A stretch of 64,000 bases of DNA from Spongiibacter tropicus DSM 19543 (GCF_000420325.1 NZ_ATUS01000001.1:2236463-2300462); one strand, 5' to 3'; positions 25,188 through 34,584 are shown, counted from the first letter of the stretch. The notes: generated by a model not told the origin, from the sequence alone. Numbers and translations are program-made.

Positions 25188-26822
25188 ATGGCGATTGACC
25201 TGCCTCCGGTCATGCCCCCACAACTGGCTACACAGGAACAGATTCAGCAGGCCGAGCGCTTTGAGGGTGCCGTGGTTGAGCGACGGATTAATGGTGTGTT
25301 GCTGCGGGTGATGAACGCGCCGTATCTCTCTGCAGAGCAGCTGCAAGCGCTGTTGGCCGAGGCCGATAGCCCCTCCGCCGCCATTACGGCACTGGGTCGT
25401 CGTTACTACAGTATGGGGCAGTTGCTGGTATCGCTGCAGTACTACCGTATTGGTGACACGGTTACGGTGATGGTCGACCAGAGCCGGGTGCAGGGCTTGC
25501 GCGGTAATCCCAGAGTGACGCATTTCTTTGGCGGTTTGGTCGGCGATGCCGATCTTCAGCTCCATGAGTTTGACCGGGCCCGTGTCCCGGCTAATATCTA
25601 CTCTCAGCGGGCGGGGCTGGACTACCAGATCAGCTACGAGCATCACCCCGATCAGGCGGTGATTCTGGATTTTATCGAGCAGCCGGCGGCCGAGCCGGAT
25701 GCCGGCGATCTGGGTGTTGAAGTGAACAATCAGGGTAGCCGTTTTCTGGGTCGCTATTTCGCCCAGCTTGACGGTGCGCGGCGTTTTTCCACGGGGACGG
25801 AATTGCGCGGCGCCTACCGCACCGTGGTGAGCGACTGGGGCGAGGCCCGGGATGGCGATGATTACCACCAGTTCTCGCTGGGTGTCGATCAGCCGCTGCG
25901 CTATGGGGTCTATGGCATCGAGGCGTCACATATTCAGTACAAGCGCCGCTTTGAGGTGGAAAACGTAGCGGGGGGTGGTTTCTGTTTGCCACCGTTGATC
26001 CCCTGTACCCCTGTCACACAAACACAGGTGCTGCCACTCGAAGCCGAGATCAGCGAAGTGACTTTGCAGGGTGAGCAGCTCCTGTACAGTAATCCACTGC
26101 GACGACTGAACCTTTTCGAGCGTTTAAGTTATGTGGACTCTGAAATCTCGCCAGAACAAGGCGGCGACGCTTTGCTGGATGAGAAGTACGCTGCGCTTGA
26201 AGTCGGGGCGCGTTACACCATGCGCGAGACACTGTTCGGGAAACCGGCGGTTGCACGCATTGAACTGGCGGCGAAGGCGGGGCTGTCTGATGATGACGGA
26301 AGCTTTGGCAGGGAACAGGGCAACGACGTCGCAATTGGCCGCCGCAGCGCAGAGTTTTTGATCGCCAAGCCCGCAGCGGCTCTGAACCTGTCGGTGGCAG
26401 AACGCAGTGAGTTGCGGCTGTCATTTCAGGGACAGTGGGTTGACGATGTACAGCTCCCTCAGCAACAACAGTGGGTATTAGGCGGTAGCCAGAGTCTGTC
26501 GGCATGGCTGCCGGGCACCTTGATTGGTGATGATGGCTACTTGAGTAGTGTGGCCTTGCAGCGCCGCTATGAGTGGGGGCGTTGGCGGCTAGTCAGCTCG
26601 ATTTTTGTGGAATACGGCAGTGCCCGCTTCAGTGACAACAACAACGAACTGGGCGACTGGCAGTCGCTGGCCGATGCGGGCGTTGGCTTAACACTGGATA
26701 CCGATTTTGGGCTGCAGAGCCGACTGCTGGTGGCGACGTCAATTCATGAGGATGTCAGCGATGAAGCGCGCCTCAGTCAGCAGGAAGCTGACTTCTTCTG
26801 GACCCTGCGCTGGCAGCTTTAA
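25188..26822 (+). CDS. TpsB/ShlB-like outer-membrane barrel with POTRA domain, no visible signal peptide
   Basis: 544 residues from ATG 25188, with AAGGAG 7 bases upstream. An N-terminal region (about 15-95) looks like a POTRA domain (YLSAEQLQALLAEAD, followed by YYSMGQLLVSLQYYRIGD). The rest is a barrel-like alternation of strands ending DFFWTLRWQL. This arrangement is the two-partner secretion transporter family (ShlB/FhaC/HecB). No signal peptide is visible in this or the nine-codon-longer reading, which is odd for an outer-membrane protein. No TpsA partner is in this window. It follows the OmpA-like gene by 44 bases. Confidence 0.62.
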   Translation: MAIDLPPVMPPQLATQEQIQQAERFEGAVVERRINGVLLRVMNAPYLSAEQLQALLAEADSPSAAITALGRRYYSMGQLLVSLQYYRIGDTVTVMVDQSRVQGLRGNPRVTHFFGGLVGDADLQLHEFDRARVPANIYSQRAGLDYQISYEHHPDQAVILDFIEQPAAEPDAGDLGVEVNNQGSRFLGRYFAQLDGARRFSTGTELRGAYRTVVSDWGEARDGDDYHQFSLGVDQPLRYGVYGIEASHIQYKRRFEVENVAGGGFCLPPLIPCTPVTQTQVLPLEAEISEVTLQGEQLLYSNPLRRLNLFERLSYVDSEISPEQGGDALLDEKYAALEVGARYTMRETLFGKPAVARIELAAKAGLSDDDGSFGREQGNDVAIGRRSAEFLIAKPAAALNLSVAERSELRLSFQGQWVDDVQLPQQQQWVLGGSQSLSAWLPGTLIGDDGYLSSVALQRRYEWGRWRLVSSIFVEYGSARFSDNNNELGDWQSLADAGVGLTLDTDFGLQSRLLVATSIHEDVSDEARLSQQEADFFWTLRWQL

Positions 26823-26825
26823 GCG

Positions 26826-27317
26826 TCAGTGCCGGTCTTCCAACAACTCCAATAATTGGTCCAGTTGTCCTCGCTGCTCCTCGTTGAGGGGGGCCAGCCA
26901 GGTGGCTTGCAGATCGCACAACTTCGTCATCGCGGCTTCGGCAAGCCGGGCTCCTTCCGGACGCAGCTGAACCAGTTGGCTACGGCCATCTTCCGGGTTC
27001 TCCGGGCGTTCAATTAAGCCCGCCGCTTCCAGGCGTTTCAGTAATTTGGTCAGGCCACCCGAACTGATGAGCAGGGCTTTGCACAGCGCAGTGGGCGTCA
27101 CGCGGTGAGGGTAGGGCTGGCGCTTGAGTGCGGCGAGCACGTTGAACTCGCCATGCTGAAGCGACAGTGAACTCAGCAGCTCGCCGCTGAGGCGCCGGTA
27201 GTCATCCGCAACCCGGAGTAGTCGCAGTACCGCTGGGTGATTATTGCGGTAGGCAGCGGGCCAGTTGTGGCGCTGATGTTCTCTAAGTTCGCGGATACTT
27301 ATGCGGCGATCGTCCAT
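26826..27317 (-). CDS. MarR family transcriptional regulator
   Basis: 163 residues, winged-helix MarR fold. The recognition-helix region LISSGGLTKLLKRLEAAG is followed by the wing ERPENPEDGRSQLVQL. It is divergent from a Bcr/CflA-type exporter with a 20-bp palindrome in the 97-base gap, the common arrangement in which MarR represses the exporter and itself. No conserved cysteine typical of OspR-type redox sensing stands out, apart from two Cys (in LCKALL and KLCDLQ). Confidence 0.88.
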   Translation of the reverse strand: MDDRRISIRELREHQRHNWPAAYRNNHPAVLRLLRVADDYRRLSGELLSSLSLQHGEFNVLAALKRQPYPHRVTPTALCKALLISSGGLTKLLKRLEAAGLIERPENPEDGRSQLVQLRPEGARLAEAAMTKLCDLQATWLAPLNEEQRGQLDQLLELLEDRH

Positions 27318-27354
27318 TGCAGAGGTAACTTTGTCAGCGGGGAGGTGAGCTATA

Positions 27355-27374
27355 TTATCTTGCTGGAAAGATAA
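27355..27374. promoter_or_regulatory. Palindromic MarR operator candidate
   Basis: TTATCTT (27355-27361) and AAGATAA (27368-27374) are perfect arms spaced by GCTGGA. The site is between the MarR and exporter starts and resembles the AT-ended 18-20 bp boxes bound by many MarR-family repressors. Confidence 0.65.
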
Positions 27375-27414
27375 ATCCTAGCTACCATGCTGCTCCTTAG
27401 CTGTTGGAGCTTCC

Positions 27415-28626
27415 ATGAACACGCGCCCCGTTTCTCTGTCATTCATTTTTTTGCTGGCTGCAGTATTCGCCATGTCGCCGTTGGCTATCGATCTGTATTT
27501 GCCGACGATTCCCAGCATTGCGGAGGATTTCGGTGCGCCGGTGCAGCAGCTCGCGATTACCGTCAGCCTGTATATTCTCGGCTTGAGTGTGGGGCAATTT
27601 TTCGGCGGGCCACTCAGTGATTACTGGGGGCGCCGTCAGGTGCTGTTTCTCGGTTTGGCCGTTTTTGCTGCTGCCAGCCTGGTTTTGGCCTGGGCGAATA
27701 CCCTGGAAGTTTTCTGGGGCGCAAGAGTGTTGCAAGCCATTGGTGGTGGATTTGCCGCGGTTGTGGTGCCGGCGATGATCCGTGACAACACGGAAGGCCA
27801 GGCGACGGCGAAGCTGTTTTCCCTGATCGCGCTGATTACAATTTTTGCGCCGGGGATTGCGCCGGCATTGGGAACGCTGATTTTCAGCCTATCGGGCTGG
27901 CGGGCGGTGTTTGTGGTGTTGACGGTGTACGCCCTGGTTGTGCTGGCGGCAACCTGGCGTTTTTTGCACAGTCCGGCGAGACCACACGTGGCCGTGGGCG
28001 CGGCGCCACAAAGTCTCCTGCAGCGGTATCGCCATGTGCTGGGGCACGGCATGGCCATGCGTTATTTGCTGGCGCAGGGCTTGAGTTTCGCTGTGATGAT
28101 GAGTTTTCTGGTGAACTCGTCACTGGTTTACATTGAACACTATGGGCAGAGTGAATCGATGTTCTCACTGCTGTTTGCCGCCAATATCATCACGCTGGGA
28201 GTGGGCAATCGCATCAATGCCTACCTGTTGAATACGGTCTCGCCAGCGAGAATTCTGTTTGGGGCGCTGCTGTTGCAGAGTGGTGCCTGCGTGGCGCTGC
28301 TTATTGCCACGCCCTTTGATCCGCCGCTCTGGCTAGTGGTTATGCTGGTGATGCTGAGTATTGGAGCGCTGGGTGGCGCGATGGGGAATTCTCAGGCTTG
28401 CTGCCTTCACTTCTTTCCCCACCACAGTGGCATCGCTTCGGCACTGCTGGGCAGTGCGCAATACCTGATTGGTGCGGTGCTAAGCGGTATTTCCACGCGT
28501 TTTGTCAGCGAATTGATCTGGCCAATGAGTATTGCCATGGTGGCTTGCGCCCTGTTGGCGTTGCTGTCATTGCCAAGGCCCAGCCGCTTCGAACAGATCC
28601 TGGAAAAGGAGCATTCGGCGGCCTAG
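27415..28626 (+). CDS. Bcr/CflA family multidrug efflux MFS transporter
   Basis: 403 residues, 12 membrane helices. The first helix carries PLAIDLYLPTIPSIAEDFG, a form typical of Bcr/CflA drug-resistance transporters; motif A GGPLSDYWGRRQVLF lies between helices 2 and 3. GGAG precedes the ATG. Substrate unknown; homologues export bicyclomycin and similar compounds by proton antiport. It is probably repressed by the divergent MarR protein through the palindrome at 27355-27374. Confidence 0.88.
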   Translation: MNTRPVSLSFIFLLAAVFAMSPLAIDLYLPTIPSIAEDFGAPVQQLAITVSLYILGLSVGQFFGGPLSDYWGRRQVLFLGLAVFAAASLVLAWANTLEVFWGARVLQAIGGGFAAVVVPAMIRDNTEGQATAKLFSLIALITIFAPGIAPALGTLIFSLSGWRAVFVVLTVYALVVLAATWRFLHSPARPHVAVGAAPQSLLQRYRHVLGHGMAMRYLLAQGLSFAVMMSFLVNSSLVYIEHYGQSESMFSLLFAANIITLGVGNRINAYLLNTVSPARILFGALLLQSGACVALLIATPFDPPLWLVVMLVMLSIGALGGAMGNSQACCLHFFPHHSGIASALLGSAQYLIGAVLSGISTRFVSELIWPMSIAMVACALLALLSLPRPSRFEQILEKEHSAA

Positions 28627-28629
28627 GAC

Positions 28630-29508
28630 TTAGCTTGTTTTGCAGAGTTCAAGCCAGCGGATAATGCCCTCGCTGAGGTATTTCTGGCGGTGAAGAATAA
28701 AGTAAAAATTGCGCCGCAGATCTCTTCCGGGGGTTTTAAGCGCCACAAGGCGGCCGCTGGCGATAGCGCCTTCCAGTGATACCTGAGACAGGCAGCCGAT
28801 GCCCAGGCCGTTTTCCACTGCCCGCTTGATGGCTTCGGTATGCTGAAGCTCGAGACGAATATCCATACTGGGAAGCAATTCATACATCGCACGATCAAAG
28901 GCTTGTCGCGTGCCCGAACCGGGTTCCCGAAGAATCCACTGAGCGCCGCGCAAGTCGTCGTCAGTCAGCAGGGTTTTCGTTGCCAGTGGGTGACGCGGGC
29001 TGCAAAACACCTGCAGTTCATCCTCTCGCCACTTGCTGACCTCAAGGTCGGGATGTTGCAGTTCGCCCTCCACCAGCCCCATATCCAGTTTGAAATTCAA
29101 CACTTGCTGACTGATGGTCTCGGTGTTCGCCACATTGAGTTTCACGCTGGCACTGGGATAGCGCTGGATAAATTCGGCCATCAGGTCCACGGCCAGGTAG
29201 TTACCAATGGTCAGCGTTGCACCGATATTCAGTTCGCCGATCCGGTCGTGCTGGCGCAGCGCGCGTTCCAGTGCTTCTGCCTGATCAAGCAGTGCTTCTG
29301 CCTGTGGGCGAAGGGCCCGCCCCAGTTCATTGATTTGCAGTCGCTTACCGATGCGATCGAACAATTGGATAGAGAACTGGGTTTCCAGGTCTTTCAGAGC
29401 GCTCGACGCTGCCGACTGTGACATGGCGAGCTGTTCAGCGGCGCGGGTGATATTTTCGGTATGAGCTGCTGCGAGAAACACCTGGAGCTGTCGTAGGGTG
29501 TAGTGCAT
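28630..29508 (-). CDS. finR: LysR family regulator, FinR-like
   Basis: 292 residues from the ATG at 29508. An N-terminal winged helix-turn-helix (LRQLQVFLAAAHTENITRAAEQLA) is followed by a periplasmic-binding-like effector domain (about 90-290). It is divergent from the ferredoxin-NADP reductase gene, the arrangement of finR-fprA in pseudomonads, where FinR activates fprA under oxidative stress (known). Assignment as FinR rests mainly on this context. Confidence 0.72.
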   Translation of the reverse strand: MHYTLRQLQVFLAAAHTENITRAAEQLAMSQSAASSALKDLETQFSIQLFDRIGKRLQINELGRALRPQAEALLDQAEALERALRQHDRIGELNIGATLTIGNYLAVDLMAEFIQRYPSASVKLNVANTETISQQVLNFKLDMGLVEGELQHPDLEVSKWREDELQVFCSPRHPLATKTLLTDDDLRGAQWILREPGSGTRQAFDRAMYELLPSMDIRLELQHTEAIKRAVENGLGIGCLSQVSLEGAIASGRLVALKTPGRDLRRNFYFILHRQKYLSEGIIRWLELCKTS

Positions 29509-29553
29509 ATCTGTATCACCGATAATTAAAATCAATATAAGTTGTTTTGCCGA

Positions 29554-29559
29554 TATAAT
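29554..29559 (+). promoter_or_regulatory. -10 box of fpr promoter
   Basis: TATAAT lies about 84 bases before the fpr start in the finR-fpr gap. No good -35 is present at the correct distance, which is usual for a LysR-activated promoter. The AT-rich tract 29520-29560 just upstream is the likely FinR region. Confidence 0.42.
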
Positions 29560-29642
29560 AGTTCCGCCGTACAGTGACTGCAACGACAAACACCTGCCTT
29601 GGTGAAAGTGCAGGGTGCAGAGACTGAAGAAAGGAGCGAGAG

Positions 29643-30416
29643 ATGAGCAATATCATTGCCGAGCGAGTGATCAGCGTTCACCACTGGAACGACACGCTGT
29701 TTAGCTTCAAAACCAGCCGCGACCCCTCGTTTCGCTTTAAAAACGGCCATTTCACCATGATTGGCTTGCCGCAGGATGGCCGCCCGCTGATGCGTGCCTA
29801 CAGCATTGTGAGCGCCAACTACGAGGACGAGCTGGAGTTTTTCAGTATCAAAGTGCCGAACGGGCCACTGACCTCGCGTTTGCAGAAGATTGCCGTCGGT
29901 GACGAGGTGCTGATCAGCCGCAAGCCAACCGGAACCCTAATTGCCGATAACCTGTTGCCGGGCCGGAATCTCTATCTGCTGGCAACCGGGACCGGGCTGG
30001 CGCCGTTTATGAGCATTATCAAAGACCCGGATATTTACGAACAGTTTGACCGGATTATTTTGACTCATGGTGTGCGCTACGAGAGTGAGCTGGCGTATCA
30101 GTCCTTCATTCGCGACCATCTGCCTCAGCACGAATACTTTGGCGAGGTAGTCCGTGACAAGTTGATTTACTACCCCACCGTCACCCGTGAGAAATACGAG
30201 AATCAGGGGCGTCTGACTGATCTGATTCGCAGTGGCAAGTTGATGGCGGATATCGGTCTGCCCGCACTCAATCCCGAGCATGACCGTTTCATGCTCTGCG
30301 GCAGTCCGGCCATGTTGAAAGATAGCTGCACCCTGCTGGATAGCTTGGGCTTTCGCGAAACCCGCGCGGGTGAGTACGGGCACTACGTGATTGAGCGGGC
30401 GTTTGTTGAGCACTGA
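29643..30416 (+). CDS. fpr: Ferredoxin--NADP reductase
   Basis: 257 residues. The FAD domain (about 1-100) has RAYSIVSANYEDE (FAD motif R-x-Y-S) and SRKPTGTLIADNL, and the NADP domain has LLATGTGLAPFMSII and MLCGSPAMLKD. The C terminus ending YVIERAFVEH matches the bacterial plastidic-type Fpr of pseudomonads. It moves electrons between NADPH and ferredoxin or flavodoxin and helps iron and redox balance. Preceded by AAAGGAG. Divergent from finR and closed by a strong terminator. Confidence 0.93.
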   Translation: MSNIIAERVISVHHWNDTLFSFKTSRDPSFRFKNGHFTMIGLPQDGRPLMRAYSIVSANYEDELEFFSIKVPNGPLTSRLQKIAVGDEVLISRKPTGTLIADNLLPGRNLYLLATGTGLAPFMSIIKDPDIYEQFDRIILTHGVRYESELAYQSFIRDHLPQHEYFGEVVRDKLIYYPTVTREKYENQGRLTDLIRSGKLMADIGLPALNPEHDRFMLCGSPAMLKDSCTLLDSLGFRETRAGEYGHYVIERAFVEH

Positions 30417-30437
30417 TTGCCGGGTATCGAAGCATCT

Positions 30438-30473
30438 ATGGCCTGATTTCGACGGAATCGGGCCATTTTTTTT
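30438..30473 (+). terminator. Rho-independent terminator after fpr
   Basis: ATGGCC...GGCCAT outer stem with an inner stem of about 6 bp and eight T after it, 21 bases past the fpr stop. Confidence 0.85.
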
Positions 30474-30554
30474 AGGATGTCACGCGCTGCTGGTGGAGTC
30501 AGGCTGCGGCTCTTGCTAAGTTACGGCTTTCTATTCGCCTAAGACCGTCGTCGT

Positions 30555-31703
30555 ATGCTTAAGAAAATCCTGATTGCGCTTGTTATTCTGATCGTTGCTG
30601 CAGCGATCGTGCTCCGTTACACGGAGCGACCGGAGCCATTGCCGGCCGAGTCGGTCACAGCACAATGGCTGATGCCCGGCAGTTATGACGTCAGCTATTT
30701 TGATGTCACGCTTACCGATGACACGCGTGTTACCCAGGCGAATGGTGATTTTGCCGGCAGCGATCAGCGGTTACTGAAGACGCGCATCTGGCATGCCAAT
30801 CCGATTCACAGCCGTGCGCCGCTGATTATTTACAGCCACGGTTTTATGTCGACGCGCACGGGTGGCACCTACCTCGCTGAGCAGCTTGCCAGCCACGGTT
30901 ACATTGTTGCGGCCATGGATTACCCCCTTACTAATTTCAACGCGCCCGGCGGCCCGTTGGTGAAGGATGTCGTCAATCAGCCGGGAGATATCCGTTTTCT
31001 GCTCGACCAGTTTCTGAGCTGGGATCAGGAAAAAGGGCATGACTTTTACGAGGCCATAGACAGCAACCGTATCGCGGTGATGGGGCTGTCGCTGGGCGGA
31101 ATGACCTCCACAATGGCCGCTTTTCATCCCCGGATGCGCGACCCTCGAATAGCCGCCGCGATTTCCATTGCCGGGCCAAGTTATGTGTTTGCGCCAGATT
31201 TCTATCGCCAGCGCTCGCTGCCCTACATGATGATTGCGTCGCCAATCGATGCGCTGGTGAACTATGAAGACAACGCGCAACACCTGCCTGAGCAGGTGCC
31301 CGGGGCTACCTTGGTGAGTATTGATAAAGCCTCACACACTGGTTTTGCTGATATGGCGAAATGGTTGCGCTGGCTGGATAACCCGGACAGCATTGGCTGC
31401 CATCAGGTCAAGCAGGGGCTGGAGAAGAGCGAGGGCGACGACTGGAGCGCGGAAATTGGCAGTGTGGAAGAGGGAATCCTCTACAACAGGCAGCCGAGGC
31501 TCTGCGAGCTGGACCCGCTGCCTTCTGCAATGAACCCCATTCGCCAGCATTGGTTGACCCGCGCGGCGGTGTTTGCCTTTCTGGAGGAGCAGTTTGCGCT
31601 CGGCGAGCAGCGTCGTCTGGATGCCTCGCAGTTTCTCCGCCAACAGTTTCCGTCGGAACAAGCTGATGTGCATGTGCGCTTCAGCTCTCCGCGTGTACCC
31701 TGA
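30555..31703 (+). CDS. Membrane-anchored alpha/beta hydrolase (PAF-acetylhydrolase/dienelactone-like)
   Basis: 382 residues. An N-terminal hydrophobic helix (about 4-21) could be a signal anchor or an uncleaved signal. Oxyanion region LIIYSHGFMSTRTGGTY, nucleophile motif VMGLSLGGMTSTM, acid near ASPIDALVNYEDN and His in DKASHTGFAD are visible. The layout matches PAF-acetylhydrolase/chlorophyllase-like esterases. Substrate unknown. It is 14 bases upstream of the CehA/McbA-like gene in the same direction, so the two probably form one operon. Confidence 0.72.
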   Translation: MLKKILIALVILIVAAAIVLRYTERPEPLPAESVTAQWLMPGSYDVSYFDVTLTDDTRVTQANGDFAGSDQRLLKTRIWHANPIHSRAPLIIYSHGFMSTRTGGTYLAEQLASHGYIVAAMDYPLTNFNAPGGPLVKDVVNQPGDIRFLLDQFLSWDQEKGHDFYEAIDSNRIAVMGLSLGGMTSTMAAFHPRMRDPRIAAAISIAGPSYVFAPDFYRQRSLPYMMIASPIDALVNYEDNAQHLPEQVPGATLVSIDKASHTGFADMAKWLRWLDNPDSIGCHQVKQGLEKSEGDDWSAEIGSVEEGILYNRQPRLCELDPLPSAMNPIRQHWLTRAAVFAFLEEQFALGEQRRLDASQFLRQQFPSEQADVHVRFSSPRVP

Positions 31704-31717
31704 GCGGACGGAGTACA

Positions 31718-34447
31718 GTGGTGCAGCATAAGGGATTGACGTTGCGTCTAATCGGTTTGGCTTGTGTATTGGCGGCAGGATTTTCTGTGAGCAAGGTTTT
31801 CGCGCAGGAGCCGCTGGCGGAATTTTTCCCCCCGCCGGAAATGGGGAGCGAGCCTGTCCGCAAATCGCTGTTGCGGGCGGAGCGTATGAACGCCGACCGC
31901 ATGGACAGTTATCCTCGTGGAGGCCCGGATGCCATTGGTGGCGTGGGCGATTGGTGGCTGTCGAATGGTGTGATCTGCGCCGTGGTGAGCGATGTTGAGC
32001 ACGATGCGGGCATCGTTCGCGGAGGTGGCAGTCTCGTGGATCTCGGCTATTGTGACCGCGACGACGATCAGTGGACCTATGCCAACCTGCTCACCGGCCT
32101 GAGCAAAGATACGGCGATTCCCGTGCAGCGCGTCAAGGCAGAGCTTTCTGCGGTTAAGGCGGAGATCACCACGCTGGGACAGCGCGATGGCCTGCAACAG
32201 CTTATGCGTTTTCGCCTGACTCCCGACAGCACCGCGCTGGAGATGGAGGTGGAGATTCGCCGGACAGCGGACGGCGCGCCGCTTCGCATGAGCGGCTTGT
32301 TTACACTCTATTCTCAGCGCTCGTTGTCGCCATTCAGCTATTCCAGTTATGCGCCGTTGGCGACCCTGGGGTTTGAGCACCGTAAAATTGATCGTCACGA
32401 TACCGGCTCTTTGATTTCCGGACTGATGCCGGCTGACTGGAATATTCTGGTCGGCAGTGAGCAATATCCCAGCGGAATCAGCTACGGGGTGCAGTTACAG
32501 TCCGCAGAATTAATTAAAGCGAGTGGAACGAGACTGGCGCTGCCGCGCTTTCTGGCCGTATTTCCCGACTACAGCCTGCACGGCTGGATGAGCCGCCCGC
32601 TGTGGTTACAAAGCGAGCGTCTCAACTGGCTGTCGATGATTCAGAACCAGTTTATGGATCTCGACAAAAATGAGCGGCTGTTGGCTCGCTTTCGAATTGT
32701 GGTGGGCAAGCGCAGCGATGTTGCGGCGGTGACGGACCAGATTTATCGCGGACCGGTGTTGCGCGGTTACAGCAATCACCCCGATGTTTCCTTCAGTATT
32801 CGCGATGAAGATCAGATTCCCGTGACACAGGTTCGGCCTGATGCCGATGGCAGCTTTACGGTACGTCTGCCAGACCGGGCGATGCGGGTGCGTGTTGAAG
32901 GCGTCAGTCCGGGGGGGCAAATGCTGGCCCGGGAACTGTCGGTAGTCGACAACCGCAATGACAGTGGCCGTTGGATATTTGATCGCAAGGGCAGCTTCAA
33001 ATTGCCGCGCAGTGCGCCGATGAGTCTGTACTTCTACGGCCTCGGGGAGACCGCTGACCCCGAGTTCCGCGATGACCTTCTGGGTTTCCGGCTTGACGGT
33101 GAGCCCTTGCCAGGCAGTGACCAGCGCAATCGTATCGATCTTGCCGGCGTGGACTCGGACCCTGAAACGGTGGCATTGCCAGCGGGTAATTACCGGGTGC
33201 TGGTAGGGCGGGGGATCGAGTATGACGTCGACGAATACCTGCTCACCGTGGTGGCTGGGGAACAAAGCCAGCTCCCTGTTCGTCCGCCGCGGCGTGTCTG
33301 GTTTGGTGAAGACTGGCGCAGCGCTGACCTTCATGTTCACAGCGGCGCCAGCTTCGATTCGGCACTGCCCTTCCCTGAGCGTTTGCGCAGCTTTGTCGCG
33401 CAGGGTGCGGAGTTACTGGTGGCGAGCGAGCACAACCGGATCGTCGACCCGCGCCGAACCGTGGCCAAGATGGGCTTGAGTGACCGCGTGCAGGTGATTG
33501 TAGGGTCGGAAATCACCGGGCTTTCTCACAGTCCTGCAGCGCCGTTCACTATAGGTCACAGCAATGCTTTTCCGCTGCGTGCGCGTCCAAAAGAGTTCGC
33601 CGGCGGGCTGGTCAAAGTCGAGGGGCGGGCACTGCGTGAAGTGATTGCCGACGTGAAAAGTCGTGATCCAGGTGCCTTGTTCCAGCTAAATCACCCCCGT
33701 TCTACCGCGCCACTGGATAAAGATCTGGCGTTCTTCGAACACCTTTCCGTGGGGCGGGAATATGATCGCAGAGAACTGTTAAACAGCCCTGCTAACGAAA
33801 GCCTGCTGGCGGTTGATCCGGTCAGTGGTGCTCGCGATATCGATTTTGATTTGCTCGAAGTGCTCAACGGCAGCGAATTTGACGTATACGAAGCTGTGCG
33901 CGATGACTGGTTCTCACTGTTAAATCAGGGAGCGCGTCGCAGTGCAACGGGTAACAGTGATACCCACGGTCTGGCTCAGTTGGCCGCGGCGCCACGCAAT
34001 TATATTTATTTGCCGGAGTCGGGGCCTCTGCCTGTCAGTGAATCGTCCTTCGTAGAGGCACTGGCGGCGGGGCGCAGCTATATGACGACCGGGCCGTTCA
34101 TGGACGTCACCCTCCGGCATGGCGAGCAGCAGCGGGGGCTCGGGGAGCGATTTGAAGGACGGCGCGGCGAACTGCATGTGCAGGTCCGCGCGGCACCCTG
34201 GGTAACGGTGGACCGCATGACGGTGTGGGTAAACGGTCGTATTTATCGACAGCTACCCTGCCGTGGCAACGATCACAAAACCATCGAGCTGCATGTTGAG
34301 AATGACGCTTGGGTGGTCGTTGAGTTGAAGGGACCCGCAGGAGAGCGCTATCAGCAGATGTTGCCGGGCTTATCGCCACTGGCGCTGAGCAATCCCATCT
34401 ATATCGATGCGGACAGCAACGGACGTTGGCAGCCGCTGGGGAACTGA
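31718..34447 (+). CDS. CehA/McbA family metallohydrolase (PHP domain), exported
   Basis: 909 residues with a signal peptide ending near SKVFAQ (about residue 30). About 500 residues of unassigned N-terminal beta-rich sequence precede a PHP-type domain (about 535-790) with ADLHVHSGASFDSALPF, ASEHNR, LFQLNHPRS and TGNSDTHG, which supply the metal ligands of CehA/McbA enzymes that hydrolyse carbaryl and similar compounds, or of phosphoesterases. A C-terminal domain follows to the end. Two adjacent GTG codons (31718 and 31721) can start; GGAG lies 4 or 7 bases upstream. Actual substrate unknown. Confidence 0.78.
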   Translation: MVQHKGLTLRLIGLACVLAAGFSVSKVFAQEPLAEFFPPPEMGSEPVRKSLLRAERMNADRMDSYPRGGPDAIGGVGDWWLSNGVICAVVSDVEHDAGIVRGGGSLVDLGYCDRDDDQWTYANLLTGLSKDTAIPVQRVKAELSAVKAEITTLGQRDGLQQLMRFRLTPDSTALEMEVEIRRTADGAPLRMSGLFTLYSQRSLSPFSYSSYAPLATLGFEHRKIDRHDTGSLISGLMPADWNILVGSEQYPSGISYGVQLQSAELIKASGTRLALPRFLAVFPDYSLHGWMSRPLWLQSERLNWLSMIQNQFMDLDKNERLLARFRIVVGKRSDVAAVTDQIYRGPVLRGYSNHPDVSFSIRDEDQIPVTQVRPDADGSFTVRLPDRAMRVRVEGVSPGGQMLARELSVVDNRNDSGRWIFDRKGSFKLPRSAPMSLYFYGLGETADPEFRDDLLGFRLDGEPLPGSDQRNRIDLAGVDSDPETVALPAGNYRVLVGRGIEYDVDEYLLTVVAGEQSQLPVRPPRRVWFGEDWRSADLHVHSGASFDSALPFPERLRSFVAQGAELLVASEHNRIVDPRRTVAKMGLSDRVQVIVGSEITGLSHSPAAPFTIGHSNAFPLRARPKEFAGGLVKVEGRALREVIADVKSRDPGALFQLNHPRSTAPLDKDLAFFEHLSVGREYDRRELLNSPANESLLAVDPVSGARDIDFDLLEVLNGSEFDVYEAVRDDWFSLLNQGARRSATGNSDTHGLAQLAAAPRNYIYLPESGPLPVSESSFVEALAAGRSYMTTGPFMDVTLRHGEQQRGLGERFEGRRGELHVQVRAAPWVTVDRMTVWVNGRIYRQLPCRGNDHKTIELHVENDAWVVVELKGPAGERYQQMLPGLSPLALSNPIYIDADSNGRWQPLGN

Positions 34448-34584
34448 GCCAGCTATACATTTGTCATTAGTTCGGACAATACTTCAGCATGTGAATAGTG
34501 GCTGTTTTTTACGGGAATCACTGTGCCATTATCTCGTCAAAGGCTATATATCTGTGGAAACAGTAAAAACAAGCAGGGGGAATC

